This document shows, piece after piece, positions 42,595 through 50,513 of a DNA stretch of 64,000 nucleotides; the first letter of the stretch is position 1, and each line of letters starts with the position of its first letter. This DNA is from Actinomadura nitritigenes (GTDB lineage: Bacteria; Actinomycetota; Actinomycetes; Streptosporangiales; Streptosporangiaceae): assembly GCF_017573545.1 (NCBI RefSeq), contig NZ_JAGEOK010000013.1, forward strand, positions 62,001-126,000. The letters are read 5' to 3'. Both the position numbers and the translations under genes were made by a program. The notes below the pieces were generated by a model. It did not search any database, was not told where the DNA came from, and was given only the letters and a program-made list of their open reading frames with translations.

Positions 42595-43137
42595 ATGAGC
42601 GTTGACGCGCTGAAGAGCGCCCTCCCGGGCTACGCCAAGGACACCAAGCTCAACCTCGGCTCGCTCACCTCCACCTCGCAGCTCACCGACCAGCAGCTGT
42701 GGGGGACGGTGCTGGCCTGCGCCCTCGCCACCCGGAGCGCCACCGTCATCCGCGAGCTGGCCGAGGACGCCGGCGACAACCTGTCCGCCGAGGCGTTCGA
42801 GGCCGCCAAGGGCGCCGCGTCGATCATGGCGATGAACAACGTGTACTACCGCGCCACGCACCTGATCGGCGACGAGACGTACGCGACCCTGCCCGCCAAG
42901 CTGCGGATGTCGATCATCGGCAGGCCGGGCGTGGAGAAGGTCGACTTCGAGCTGTGGTGCCTCGCCGTGTCGGCGATCAACGGCTGCGGCCGGTGCCTGG
43001 AGTCGCACGAGAAGGTCGTCCGCGAGGCCGGCCTGTCGCGCGAGCTCGTCCAGGAGGCGCTGCGGATCGCCGCGGTCGTCAACGCGGCCGCCGCGACCCT
43101 GGACGCCGAGGCCGCCCTGGCCCCCGTGACCGTCTGA
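42595..43137 (+). CDS. ahpD: Alkyl hydroperoxide reductase AhpD
   Basis: A 180-residue carboxymuconolactone-decarboxylase-fold disulfide reductase. The active site C131-G-R-C134 with H138 (NGCGRCLESHE) matches the AhpD CxxC...H relay that passes electrons from lipoylated enzymes to AhpC. An all-helical protein with no signal. ATG 42595 follows an AAAGGA SD. It is terminated by a perfect 14-bp hairpin. Confidence 0.95.
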   Translation: MSVDALKSALPGYAKDTKLNLGSLTSTSQLTDQQLWGTVLACALATRSATVIRELAEDAGDNLSAEAFEAAKGAASIMAMNNVYYRATHLIGDETYATLPAKLRMSIIGRPGVEKVDFELWCLAVSAINGCGRCLESHEKVVREAGLSRELVQEALRIAAVVNAAAATLDAEAALAPVTV

Positions 43138-43154
43138 CACCCCCGCGCATGCGC

Positions 43155-43185
43155 GAGGCCCGGGTGCGATCCGCACCCGGGCCTC
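43155..43185 (+). terminator. Hairpin terminator after ahpD
   Basis: GAGGCCCGGGTGCG (43155-43168) and its perfect complement (43172-43185) with an ATC loop, 17 bases after the ahpD stop and before convergent guaA. Confidence 0.85.
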
Positions 43186-43273
43186 ACCCGTCCCCGCTAT
43201 CGCGGGCCCGACGCCGCCGGGCCACCGGTGCTCGGCATCCGCGACGGGCCGTCCCCGCGACCGGGGCCGGAGG

Positions 43274-44842
43274 TCACTCCCACTCGATGGTGCCCGGGGG
43301 CTTGGAGGTGATGTCGACGGCGACCCGGTTGACCTCGCGGACCTCGTTGGTGATCCGCGTCGAGATCTTCTGCAGCAGGTCGTACGGGAGCTTCGCCCAG
43401 TCGGCCGTCATCGCGTCCTCGCTGGTCACGGGGCGCAGCACGATCGGGTGGCCGTACGTCCGGCTGTCGCCCTGCACGCCCACGGAGCGGACGTCCGCCA
43501 GCAGCACCACCGGGAACTGCCAGATGTCGCGGTCCAGGCCCGCGCGCGTCAGCTCCTCGCGGGCGATCGCGTCCGCCTCGCGCAGGATGTCCAGCCGGTC
43601 GCGGGTCACCGCGCCGATGATCCGGATGCCGAGCCCGGGACCCGGGAACGGCTGCCGCCAGACGATCTCCGACGGCAGGCCGAGCTGCTCGCCGAGCGCC
43701 CGCACCTCGTCCTTGAACAGCGTCCGCAGCGGCTCCACCAGCTGGAACTGCAGGTCCTCCGGCAGCCCGCCGACATTGTGGTGCGACTTGATGTTCGCCG
43801 CGCCGGTGCCGCCGCCCGACTCCACCACGTCCGGGTAGAGCGTGCCCTGCACGAGGAACTCGACCGGCTCCGCCGCGTCCTCGCCGACGATCTCCCGTGC
43901 CGCCTCCTCGAACACCCGGATGAACTCGCGGCCGATGATCTTCCGCTTCTCCTCCGGGTCGCTCACCCCGTCCAGGGCGGCGAGGAAGCGGTCCTGCGCG
44001 TCCACGACGTGCAGGTTCACCCCGGTCGCCGCGACGAAGTCCTTCTCGACCTGCTCCGGCTCGCCCTTGCGCAGCAGCCCGTGGTCGACGAACACGCAGG
44101 TCAGCTGGTCGCCGATGGCGCGCTGGACGAGCGCCGCGGCCACCGCCGAGTCGACGCCGCCCGACAGCGCGCAGATCGCCCGCTTCCCGCCGACCCGCTC
44201 CCGGACGGCCTCGATCGACTCGTCCGCGATGTTCACCATCGTCCAGTTCGGCCGGCAGCCCGCGCCCTCGTAGAGGAAGCGCCGCAGGATCTCCATGCCG
44301 TTCTCGGTGTGCAGCACCTCCGGGTGGAACTGCACGCCGAAGAAGCCGCGCTCCCGGTCCTCCATGCCGGCGACCGGCGTCACGTCCGTGCTGGCCGTCA
44401 CCGTGAACCCGGCGGGCGCCTCGCGCACGAAGTCGCGGTGCGACATCCACACCGCCTGCTCGTTCGGCAGCCCGGCGAACAGCATCCCCGGCGACGTCAC
44501 GGCGACGGTCGCGCCGCCGTACTCGGCGACGTCGGAGTTCTCCACCGCCCCGCCGAGCGCCTGCGCCATCACCTGGTGGCCGTAGCAGATCCCGAGGGTC
44601 GGCACGCCCAGCTCGAACAGGCCGTCCGGCGCCGCCGGCGCCCCCTGCTCGTACACCGACGCCGGCCCGCCCGACAGGATGATCGCCTTCGGCCGCTTGG
44701 CGAGCATCTCCGACGCCGGCATGGTGGACGGCACGATCTCGCTGAACACATGGCACTCACGGACCCGCCGCGCGATCAGCTGCGCGTACTGCGCGCCGAA
44801 GTCGACGACGAGAACGGTGTCAAAGGACTGGTCTACGGCCAC
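43274..44842 (-). CDS. guaA: GMP synthase (glutamine-hydrolysing)
   Basis: A 522-residue enzyme converting XMP, ATP and glutamine to GMP. The N-terminal class I glutamine amidotransferase has the nucleophile C86 in LGICYGHQ and FHPEV. The ATP-pyrophosphatase domain has the P-loop LSGGVDSAVAAAL, and the C-terminal dimerisation domain ends SKPPGTIEWE. GTG 44842 is preferred (AAAGG eight bases upstream); GTG 44860 is an earlier in-frame alternative. It acts after the two guaB-type genes further along the window. Confidence 0.96.
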   Translation of the reverse strand: MAVDQSFDTVLVVDFGAQYAQLIARRVRECHVFSEIVPSTMPASEMLAKRPKAIILSGGPASVYEQGAPAAPDGLFELGVPTLGICYGHQVMAQALGGAVENSDVAEYGGATVAVTSPGMLFAGLPNEQAVWMSHRDFVREAPAGFTVTASTDVTPVAGMEDRERGFFGVQFHPEVLHTENGMEILRRFLYEGAGCRPNWTMVNIADESIEAVRERVGGKRAICALSGGVDSAVAAALVQRAIGDQLTCVFVDHGLLRKGEPEQVEKDFVAATGVNLHVVDAQDRFLAALDGVSDPEEKRKIIGREFIRVFEEAAREIVGEDAAEPVEFLVQGTLYPDVVESGGGTGAANIKSHHNVGGLPEDLQFQLVEPLRTLFKDEVRALGEQLGLPSEIVWRQPFPGPGLGIRIIGAVTRDRLDILREADAIAREELTRAGLDRDIWQFPVVLLADVRSVGVQGDSRTYGHPIVLRPVTSEDAMTADWAKLPYDLLQKISTRITNEVREVNRVAVDITSKPPGTIEWE

Positions 44843-45071
44843 CAACAACGCCTTTCGCACGGGCCTGGAAGAAACACCAGTCTACGGGGCCGCATCCAGG
44901 GCCGATGCGCCCGGCAGGGTCACGGCGGTCACATGGGGCGACTGGCCGAAAACGGTCGGCTTCCGTTTACCTTGATCACACGCGCAGCAGGACTTCTCTC
45001 TGATACGTCTTGATAACGCCCTGTGTCCAGTCGCTGTCCGTACGCATTCAGCGCCCCTCCCTAGGAGTGCC

Positions 45072-46100
45072 GTGAAGCTGCTCGCCGCCGCCGCCCTCAT
45101 CGCCGCCCTCGTCCCCGCCGTACCGACCGGTCCGGCGGGAGCGAGCGCCACGGCCGGGCGAGCACACCCCGACGCGTCCCGCGCCGCCGCGCCGGCCCGC
45201 CTCGCCGGGTCGCGCGCCGCCGCACCGGCCGGTCCCGCCGACCCGAACGCGTGCGCGGCGCCTTCGGACGCCCGGCTGCGACGGCCCGGCGCGCACGTGC
45301 GGGAACGCAACGCCCTCACCCGGGCTGAGTCCGCGAGCGTGGAGCAGCGCCTCGGCCAGGCACTCAGGAGCCTCGGCCTCGGCGCCATGGACCGGCCGGA
45401 CGACCAGTCCGCCCCGTCCGACCTGCGCGCCGCCGGCGAGATCAGTGTGCCGGTGTACTTCCACGTGCTGCACGACGGCTCCACCGGCAACGTCCCCACA
45501 TCGGTGGTGAAGCGGCAGATCAGCGTGCTGAACGCGTCCTACGGCGGCCGGTACGGCGGCGCGAACACCCGCGTGACGTTCCACCTGAAGGCGATCAGCC
45601 GCTCCGACAAGGCCCCCTGGTTCAACGAGCCGGAGCGCTACGAGGGCACCTACAAGCCGATGCTCCGCAAGGGCGGCAAGGGAACGCTGAACCTCTACAG
45701 CGCCCGCATCGGCGGCGACCTGCTCGGCTGGTCGACCTTCCCGTGGAAGTACAAGTCCGAGCCCAAGATGGACGGCGTCACCATCCACTACGGCAGCATG
45801 CCCGGCGGCCCGATCGACAACTTCAACCGCGGGTTCAGCGCGACCCACGAGGTCGGCCACTGGCTCGGGCTCTACCACACGTTCCAGGACGGCTGCGGCG
45901 GCAAGGGCGACCGGGTGTCCGACACCCCGGCTGAGCGCGACCCCACCAACGGCTGCCCGTCCGGCAAGAACACCTGCCCCGCCTTCGGCAACGACCCCGT
46001 CCACAACTTCATGGACTACAGCTACGACACCTGCATGTCCTCCTTCACCGCCGGTCAGGGCGCCCGCATGCACAAGGTCTGGGCCGCCTACCGCCGCTGA
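45072..46100 (+). CDS. Secreted zinc metalloprotease (M43 cytophagalysin-like)
   Basis: A 342-residue secreted protease. The signal peptide MKLLAAAALIAALVPAVPTGPAGASA precedes an Ala/Arg-rich propeptide to about residue 120. The catalytic domain has the metzincin site H259-E-x-x-H263-x-x-G-x-x-H269 (HEVGHWLGLYH) and the Met-turn NFMDYSYD. Cysteines (DGCGGKG, NGCPSGKNTCP, DTCMSS) suggest disulfides. GTG 45072 with AGGAG upstream. A close paralogue lies at 47882. Likely degrades extracellular protein. Confidence 0.9.
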   Translation: MKLLAAAALIAALVPAVPTGPAGASATAGRAHPDASRAAAPARLAGSRAAAPAGPADPNACAAPSDARLRRPGAHVRERNALTRAESASVEQRLGQALRSLGLGAMDRPDDQSAPSDLRAAGEISVPVYFHVLHDGSTGNVPTSVVKRQISVLNASYGGRYGGANTRVTFHLKAISRSDKAPWFNEPERYEGTYKPMLRKGGKGTLNLYSARIGGDLLGWSTFPWKYKSEPKMDGVTIHYGSMPGGPIDNFNRGFSATHEVGHWLGLYHTFQDGCGGKGDRVSDTPAERDPTNGCPSGKNTCPAFGNDPVHNFMDYSYDTCMSSFTAGQGARMHKVWAAYRR

Positions 46101-46899
46101 CCCCACCAACGAGCCCCCACCCCACCACCGCGCGCCACAAGCCCCCAACACGCACGCGAGTCACACTCGACCACCACGCACACCCCCCGGCCACCCAGCC
46201 CAAGCGGGGCCCGGCACGAACGAGCAGCACAGACACGCCACGTCACCCCGCTTCCAGCGGCCCGGCACAGATGCGCGCCACAGACGCGCCACGTGTGCCC
46301 GCCTCTGGCCGGAGTCCTGCGGCGAGGCTCTCCCGGCGCGGCGGCAGACCGCCGGGGACGGGCCCGCTGGCCCGGCCCCGGGGCGTCGCCCGACGGCCGC
46401 ACGGCACGCGTGCAGCATGAGCGGCCCGACGCCGGTGGTCCAGCACGATCAAGCAGCACGGGCGGCAGCACAAGCGGACCGGCACCAGCAGACCGGCACC
46501 AGCGCACAGTACCGGCGGCCCCAGTACCGGCGGCCCCAGCACCGCCGGGCAGCAACGTCCGGCAGGTGGTCGGCAACGCGGACGGCCCGGCGGTGGGACC
46601 TCAGCAGGAGCGGCCCAGCACGGCCAAGCGACACCGCTAACAAGGCACCAGCGCACGTCCCCGGTGACCCCAACACTGGCGGCCCGGCACCAGGCGGCCC
46701 GGCACCAAGCGGCCCGGCACCAGGCAGCCCGGCGCCAGTGCACGGTACGGGTGCGCGGGCGGGTGGGCTGATCGGAGCGGCCCGGCACCAAGCGGCCCGG
46801 CACCGGCGGCCCGGCACCAGTGCACGGTACGGGTGCGCGGGCGGGCGGGCTGATGCGGGCGGCCCGGTGGGATCGTGCTGCGCGCGGGTGAGCAGGTGG
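46101..46899. other. Gene-free repeat-rich stretch, 799 bases
   Basis: No credible gene on either strand. The sequence is built of degenerate units such as GCGGCCCGGCACCA and CACAGACxCGCCACGT, plus an 82-bp tandem duplication (listed separately). Frames crossing it on the minus strand encode monotonous Ala-Trp-Cys-Arg repeats and are artefacts. Confidence 0.65.
46695..46858 (+). repeat. Tandem duplication, 82-bp unit
   Basis: Two adjacent copies, about 46695-46776 and 46777-46858. The last 38 bases of each (46735-46772 and 46817-46854) differ at one position. The first part of each unit is itself made of CGGCCCGGCACCAAG-type sub-repeats. Confidence 0.7.
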
Positions 46900-47634
46900 T
46901 CAGCGGGCCTTGTATGCCGCGAGCAGGCGGTCGGCATCGGCGGCTGGCAGGCGGCGGACGGCCTCGCGGAACGTGACGCCGGAGACGTCGGCCATGTGCC
47001 CCTCCACCCATGCCGTCACCCAGGCGGGGTCCTTCTTCGACAGCTCGCGCAGCACCCACCCCAGTGCCTTGCGGATGAAGAACTCCTTCTCGCCTATCAG
47101 GACGTCCCCGTACCGGGTGAGCCGGTCCAGGTCGGCGGTTCCGGCGCGGATGCCCGGTAGCAGCGCCAGGAGCGACGTGCGCCGTATCCACATGTAGGGA
47201 TCGCGGACCCACACGTCCAGCACCGCCCCCAGGTCGGGATGGCGGACGATCAAGCGGCCGACGACCCTGTCGGCGAGCTGGTCCACCATCACCCAGCCCG
47301 CCGAGTCGCGGATGAGGCGCTCGGCCACGGCCAGGTCGCCGGGCACGAGCAGCTCCACTCGCTTCGCCAGCACTTCCACGGCCGCCATGCGTGCCTCGTG
47401 GACGGGACGGCCGTCGTCCGTCGCCGTCCACAGCGCGTCCACGAGCCCGAGCAGCTCGTCACGCGCAGGCCGCACTCTGACCGCCGACACGGCGATCTTC
47501 CGCAGCGCCGGGACGGGCACTCCGATGTGCGCGAGGTCGCTCTTCAGGTAGCGCTTCTCGCTGTCGGCACGCACCGGATCGGCCTGGGCGCGCAGCTCGC
47601 CCAAGATCCGCTCGGCCTCGTCCTCGGCGTCCAT
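46900..47634 (-). CDS. DNA alkylation repair protein, AlkD-like HEAT repeat glycosylase
   Basis: A 244-residue all-helical protein of the AlkD/AlkC family, DNA glycosylases that excise N3- and N7-alkylpurines. It shows the HEAT-like helices and family segments YLKSDLAHIGVPVPALRK, DSAGWVMVDQLADRVVG, DVWVRDPYMWIRRTSLLALLP and GEKEFFIRKALGWVLRELSKKDPAWV. The W/D/R residues that hold the lesion site appear in WVMVDQL and WIRR. ATG 47634. It lies alone between two protease genes. Confidence 0.9.
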   Translation of the reverse strand: MDAEDEAERILGELRAQADPVRADSEKRYLKSDLAHIGVPVPALRKIAVSAVRVRPARDELLGLVDALWTATDDGRPVHEARMAAVEVLAKRVELLVPGDLAVAERLIRDSAGWVMVDQLADRVVGRLIVRHPDLGAVLDVWVRDPYMWIRRTSLLALLPGIRAGTADLDRLTRYGDVLIGEKEFFIRKALGWVLRELSKKDPAWVTAWVEGHMADVSGVTFREAVRRLPAADADRLLAAYKAR

Positions 47635-47881
47635 GCGACGACGTTACGCGGTCCGTCCGACAATCCGGTGCGCACGCCGGTGGCCCGACGATCCGGCGTC
47701 CACGCTATGCCGCCGGTCCGACATTCCGGCGCTCGCGCTACGGCGCCGCATTCAGCATTTCTCATCCCTATTCGTCCAGGTTTGCCAAAGACGCACTCCT
47801 TGTCGGCAATCACCCTGGTTCCAGCGATGACTCCGCTCCCCCGCGCGCCCCTCACCGGGCGCGCCGCCCCCAAGGAGTTCC

Positions 47882-48796
47882 ATGAAACGCGCTGGAATCG
47901 CCACCGCCATCGGCATGCTCGCCGCGTTCACCGCCTACGCGCCCGCGGCCGCCCCCGCCCTCTCCGCTCCCGTCCCGGGTGCGAAGTGCAGCTCCGAGAC
48001 GTCCGCCGCGCAGGCCCGCGTCCGTGCCGGCTCTCACGCCACAGAACGGCACCAGCCCGGGGCCGCCAAGGTCGCGGCCATGGAGAAGGACTTCCACAAC
48101 CGTCTCGGACAGCTCGCCACGTCCGGCCGCCTCAAGGCCGCTGCTGCCGCCTCGATCACCGTCCGCGTGCACTTCCAGGTCATCACCAGCGGCAGCACGG
48201 GCTCGCTGTCCGACGCGACGCTCAACAAGCAGCTCAGCGTCCTCAACGCCGCCTATGCGCCGAGCGGTGTCTCCTTCACCCTCGCCTCCATCACACGGAC
48301 GAACAACGCGGCATGGTTCTCCGACCCAGAGGGCAACGAGACGGCGATGAAGACCGCGCTGCACACCGGCGGCGCCCAGGACCTCAACCTCTACACCGCC
48401 GACCTAGGCGACAGTCTCCTCGGCTGGGCCACGTTCCCCAGCGACTACCGCTCCAAGCCCAAGATGGACGGCGTCGTCGTCCACTACCAGAGCGTCCCCG
48501 GCGGATCGCTCACCAACTACAACGAGGGCGACACGGCCACCCATGAGGTCGGCCACTGGATGGGGCTCTACCACACGTTCCAGGGCGGCTGCAGCGGCCA
48601 GGGCGACCGGGTGTCCGACACCCCCGCCGAGCAGAGCCCCGCCTCAGGCTGCCCCACCGGCCGTGACACCTGCTCCTCGTCGGGCCTGGACCCCATCCAC
48701 AACTTCATGGACTACAGCTACGACTCCTGCATGTACGAGTTCACGCCGGGTCAGACCCAGCGCATGAGCGACCAGTGGGCCGCCTACCGCGCCTGA
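47882..48796 (+). CDS. Secreted zinc metalloprotease (M43-like), paralogue
   Basis: A 304-residue secreted protease closely related to the 45072 gene. It has a signal peptide to about residue 29, a shorter propeptide, then the catalytic H221-E-x-x-H225-x-x-G-x-x-H231 (HEVGHWMGLYH) and Met-turn NFMDYSYDSC. The shared blocks KPKMDGV, HTFQ-GGC and RVSDTPAE show common descent. ATG 47882 follows AAGGAG. A 13-bp hairpin follows. Confidence 0.9.
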   Translation: MKRAGIATAIGMLAAFTAYAPAAAPALSAPVPGAKCSSETSAAQARVRAGSHATERHQPGAAKVAAMEKDFHNRLGQLATSGRLKAAAAASITVRVHFQVITSGSTGSLSDATLNKQLSVLNAAYAPSGVSFTLASITRTNNAAWFSDPEGNETAMKTALHTGGAQDLNLYTADLGDSLLGWATFPSDYRSKPKMDGVVVHYQSVPGGSLTNYNEGDTATHEVGHWMGLYHTFQGGCSGQGDRVSDTPAEQSPASGCPTGRDTCSSSGLDPIHNFMDYSYDSCMYEFTPGQTQRMSDQWAAYRA

Positions 48797-48807
48797 ACCG
48801 GCCCGGT

Positions 48808-48842
48808 CCCGGCGCCGGAGACCCACCCCCTCCGGCGCCGGG
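48808..48842. terminator. Hairpin terminator between convergent genes
   Basis: CCCGGCGCCGGAG (48808-48820) and 48830-48842 form a perfect 13-bp stem around a 9-base loop, usable in both directions. Confidence 0.82.
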
Positions 48843-48860
48843 CCCTGCTCCTTCACGGCG

Positions 48861-49247
48861 CTATACGCGGGTGAAGGTGTCGGCATTGGTCAGGACCGCA
48901 TGCGCCCATGGCAGTTCGATCAGCTCGGGCGGCCGTCCTGGTGAGGGCGGCTTCACTGCCGCATCGGACACCACATGCCACACCGTCTCCAGCCGTCCGT
49001 CCCGCAGGAGTCCGGTGAAGGACGCTACGGAGTCGCCATGCGGCGCCGAGCGGCCGAACGCGAAGTGCGCGCACGCGCCGACGTGCAATCCCATGATCTC
49101 GGCTTCTTCGCCGGCGAACGCGCTGTCGCCGAGCGCGGTGCGGAACGTGCCCCGCAGCCTGCCGCCGGTGTCGCCGGTAATGACCAGGATCGACCTGTAC
49201 TGATTGCGCCATGTGCCGACCCAGTTCACGGTGTCGTCGTTGCTCAT
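48861..49247 (-). CDS. Avidin/streptavidin-family protein
   Basis: A 128-residue protein whose eight-strand pattern matches streptavidin: VGTWRNQYRSILVIT (compare G-T-W-x-N-Q), RLRGTFRTALG, SFTGLLRDGRLETVWHVVS and ADTFTRV at the end. Of the biotin pocket residues, N15, S19, W90, W114 and D123 match streptavidin N23, S27, W108, W120 and D128. Y43, S45 and W92 equivalents are F35, T37 and Phe (F77). It has no signal peptide, unlike streptavidin, so it appears cytoplasmic. Biotin binding is plausible but may be weaker. Confidence 0.72.
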   Translation of the reverse strand: MSNDDTVNWVGTWRNQYRSILVITGDTGGRLRGTFRTALGDSAFAGEEAEIMGLHVGACAHFAFGRSAPHGDSVASFTGLLRDGRLETVWHVVSDAAVKPPSPGRPPELIELPWAHAVLTNADTFTRV

Positions 49248-49321
49248 GCCTTCACGATCATCGTCGCGAACCCTCTTAGCCAGTGGCCGAATAGTCGCGA
49301 TACGGGATTATCCTGCCGCCC

Positions 49322-50354
49322 ATGCTGCACCGCGTCGCGGCACTGGTGACGCCGCCTCAGTCGACGTTCGAGCTGGGATGCGTGGCCGAGGTCTTCGGCA
49401 TCGACCATCCCGGCGTCGAGATCCGCTACCCCTTCCGCATCTGCGCCGTAGGAACCGGGGGCGGTGGCGACCAAGGCGGGCTACCGCATGTTCGTCGAGC
49501 ACGGCCTCGGGCTACTCGCCCAGGCGGATTCGGCGTGCCTCACCGGCTGGCCGGACCGGGAAGCGCGGCCACCCCAACGCCTCGCGCGCGCCCTCACGGG
49601 AGCCCATGAACGCGGCGCCCGCATCGTCGGCGTCTGCTCAGGCGCGTTCTTGCTCGCCGCCGTGGGGCTCCTTGACGGCCGTACCGCGACAACCCATTGG
49701 CGCATGGCGGACGAACTGGCCCGGTGCTATCCCGACGTGACCGTCCAGCCTGACGCGCTGTACGTCGACCACGGTGACGTCGCCACGAGCGCCGGCACCG
49801 GCGCGGCGATCGACCTCGCGCTGGAGCTCGTCCGTCGCGACTTCGGCGCCGCGTACGCCAACGACATCGCGCGGCACATGGTGCTTCCGCCGCACCGCGA
49901 CGGCGGCCAACGCCAGTACTCCCGCGTCCCGCCGTCCCGGGACGTCGGCGACGAACGGGCGCTCTCCCCGGTCCTCGAATGGGCCGAGGCGAACCTGCAC
50001 AGGCCGATCAGCATCGACGAACTCGCGGAGCGGGCCGCCGTCTCCCCGCGCACGCTCGCGCGCCTGTTCGACCGGCGGCTCGGCACGACGCCCGGACGAT
50101 GGCTTCTCCGGCGCCGCGTCCAGGAGGCCTGCGCCCTGCTCGAACGGACGGACGCGACCATCGAGTCCGTCGCGTCCGCCACCGGGTTCCCGGACACGTC
50201 GAACTTCCGCCGCCGCTTCGCCGACGAGATGGGCACGACCCCGAGCGCCTACAGGCGGACGTTCTCCGTCCCTCGCCGATCCACTCCACGATCACGATCG
50301 AGCCTGGCGATGGGCCTCGCGACCAGGAACGATGCGGCTTCGCCAGCCGAATGA
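49322..50354 (+). pseudogene. GlxA/AraC-family regulator, interrupted by frameshift
   Basis: Two overlapping frames together make a full regulator of about 343 residues. The N-terminal DJ-1/PfpI-like domain starts at ATG 49322 (LHRVAALVTPPQSTFELGCVAEVFGI) and breaks off after FRICAVGTGG. The sequence resumes in another frame with VATKAGYRMFVEHGLGLL, VGVCSGAFLLAAVGLLDGR and a C-terminal AraC HTH (ISIDELAERAAVSPRTLARLF ... VASATGFPDTSNFRRRF). Removing one G from the G5 run at 49457-49461 restores the frame. This is a real mutation or a sequencing error. It is divergent from the avidin-family gene. Confidence 0.8.
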
Positions 50355-50513
50355 CCACCGCCTCCACCGCCGGGGCGGCGGAGGGTTATCCACAGAATGA
50401 CGTTCCACTTCCCCGGCCGTGGGCGGGGCGTGAGCATGGGACGCGGTGGGCCTGCCAGGAGGCGCCGGCCGCGTTCCGGTTCGGAGGCGGGGACGAGCCG
50501 GAAGGCGAACCGG

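Noticed and set aside
46243..46803. Minus-strand frame with Ala-Trp-Cys-Arg repeats
   Set aside because: It is the translation of short DNA repeats in a gene-free stretch; no start signal and no conserved motif.
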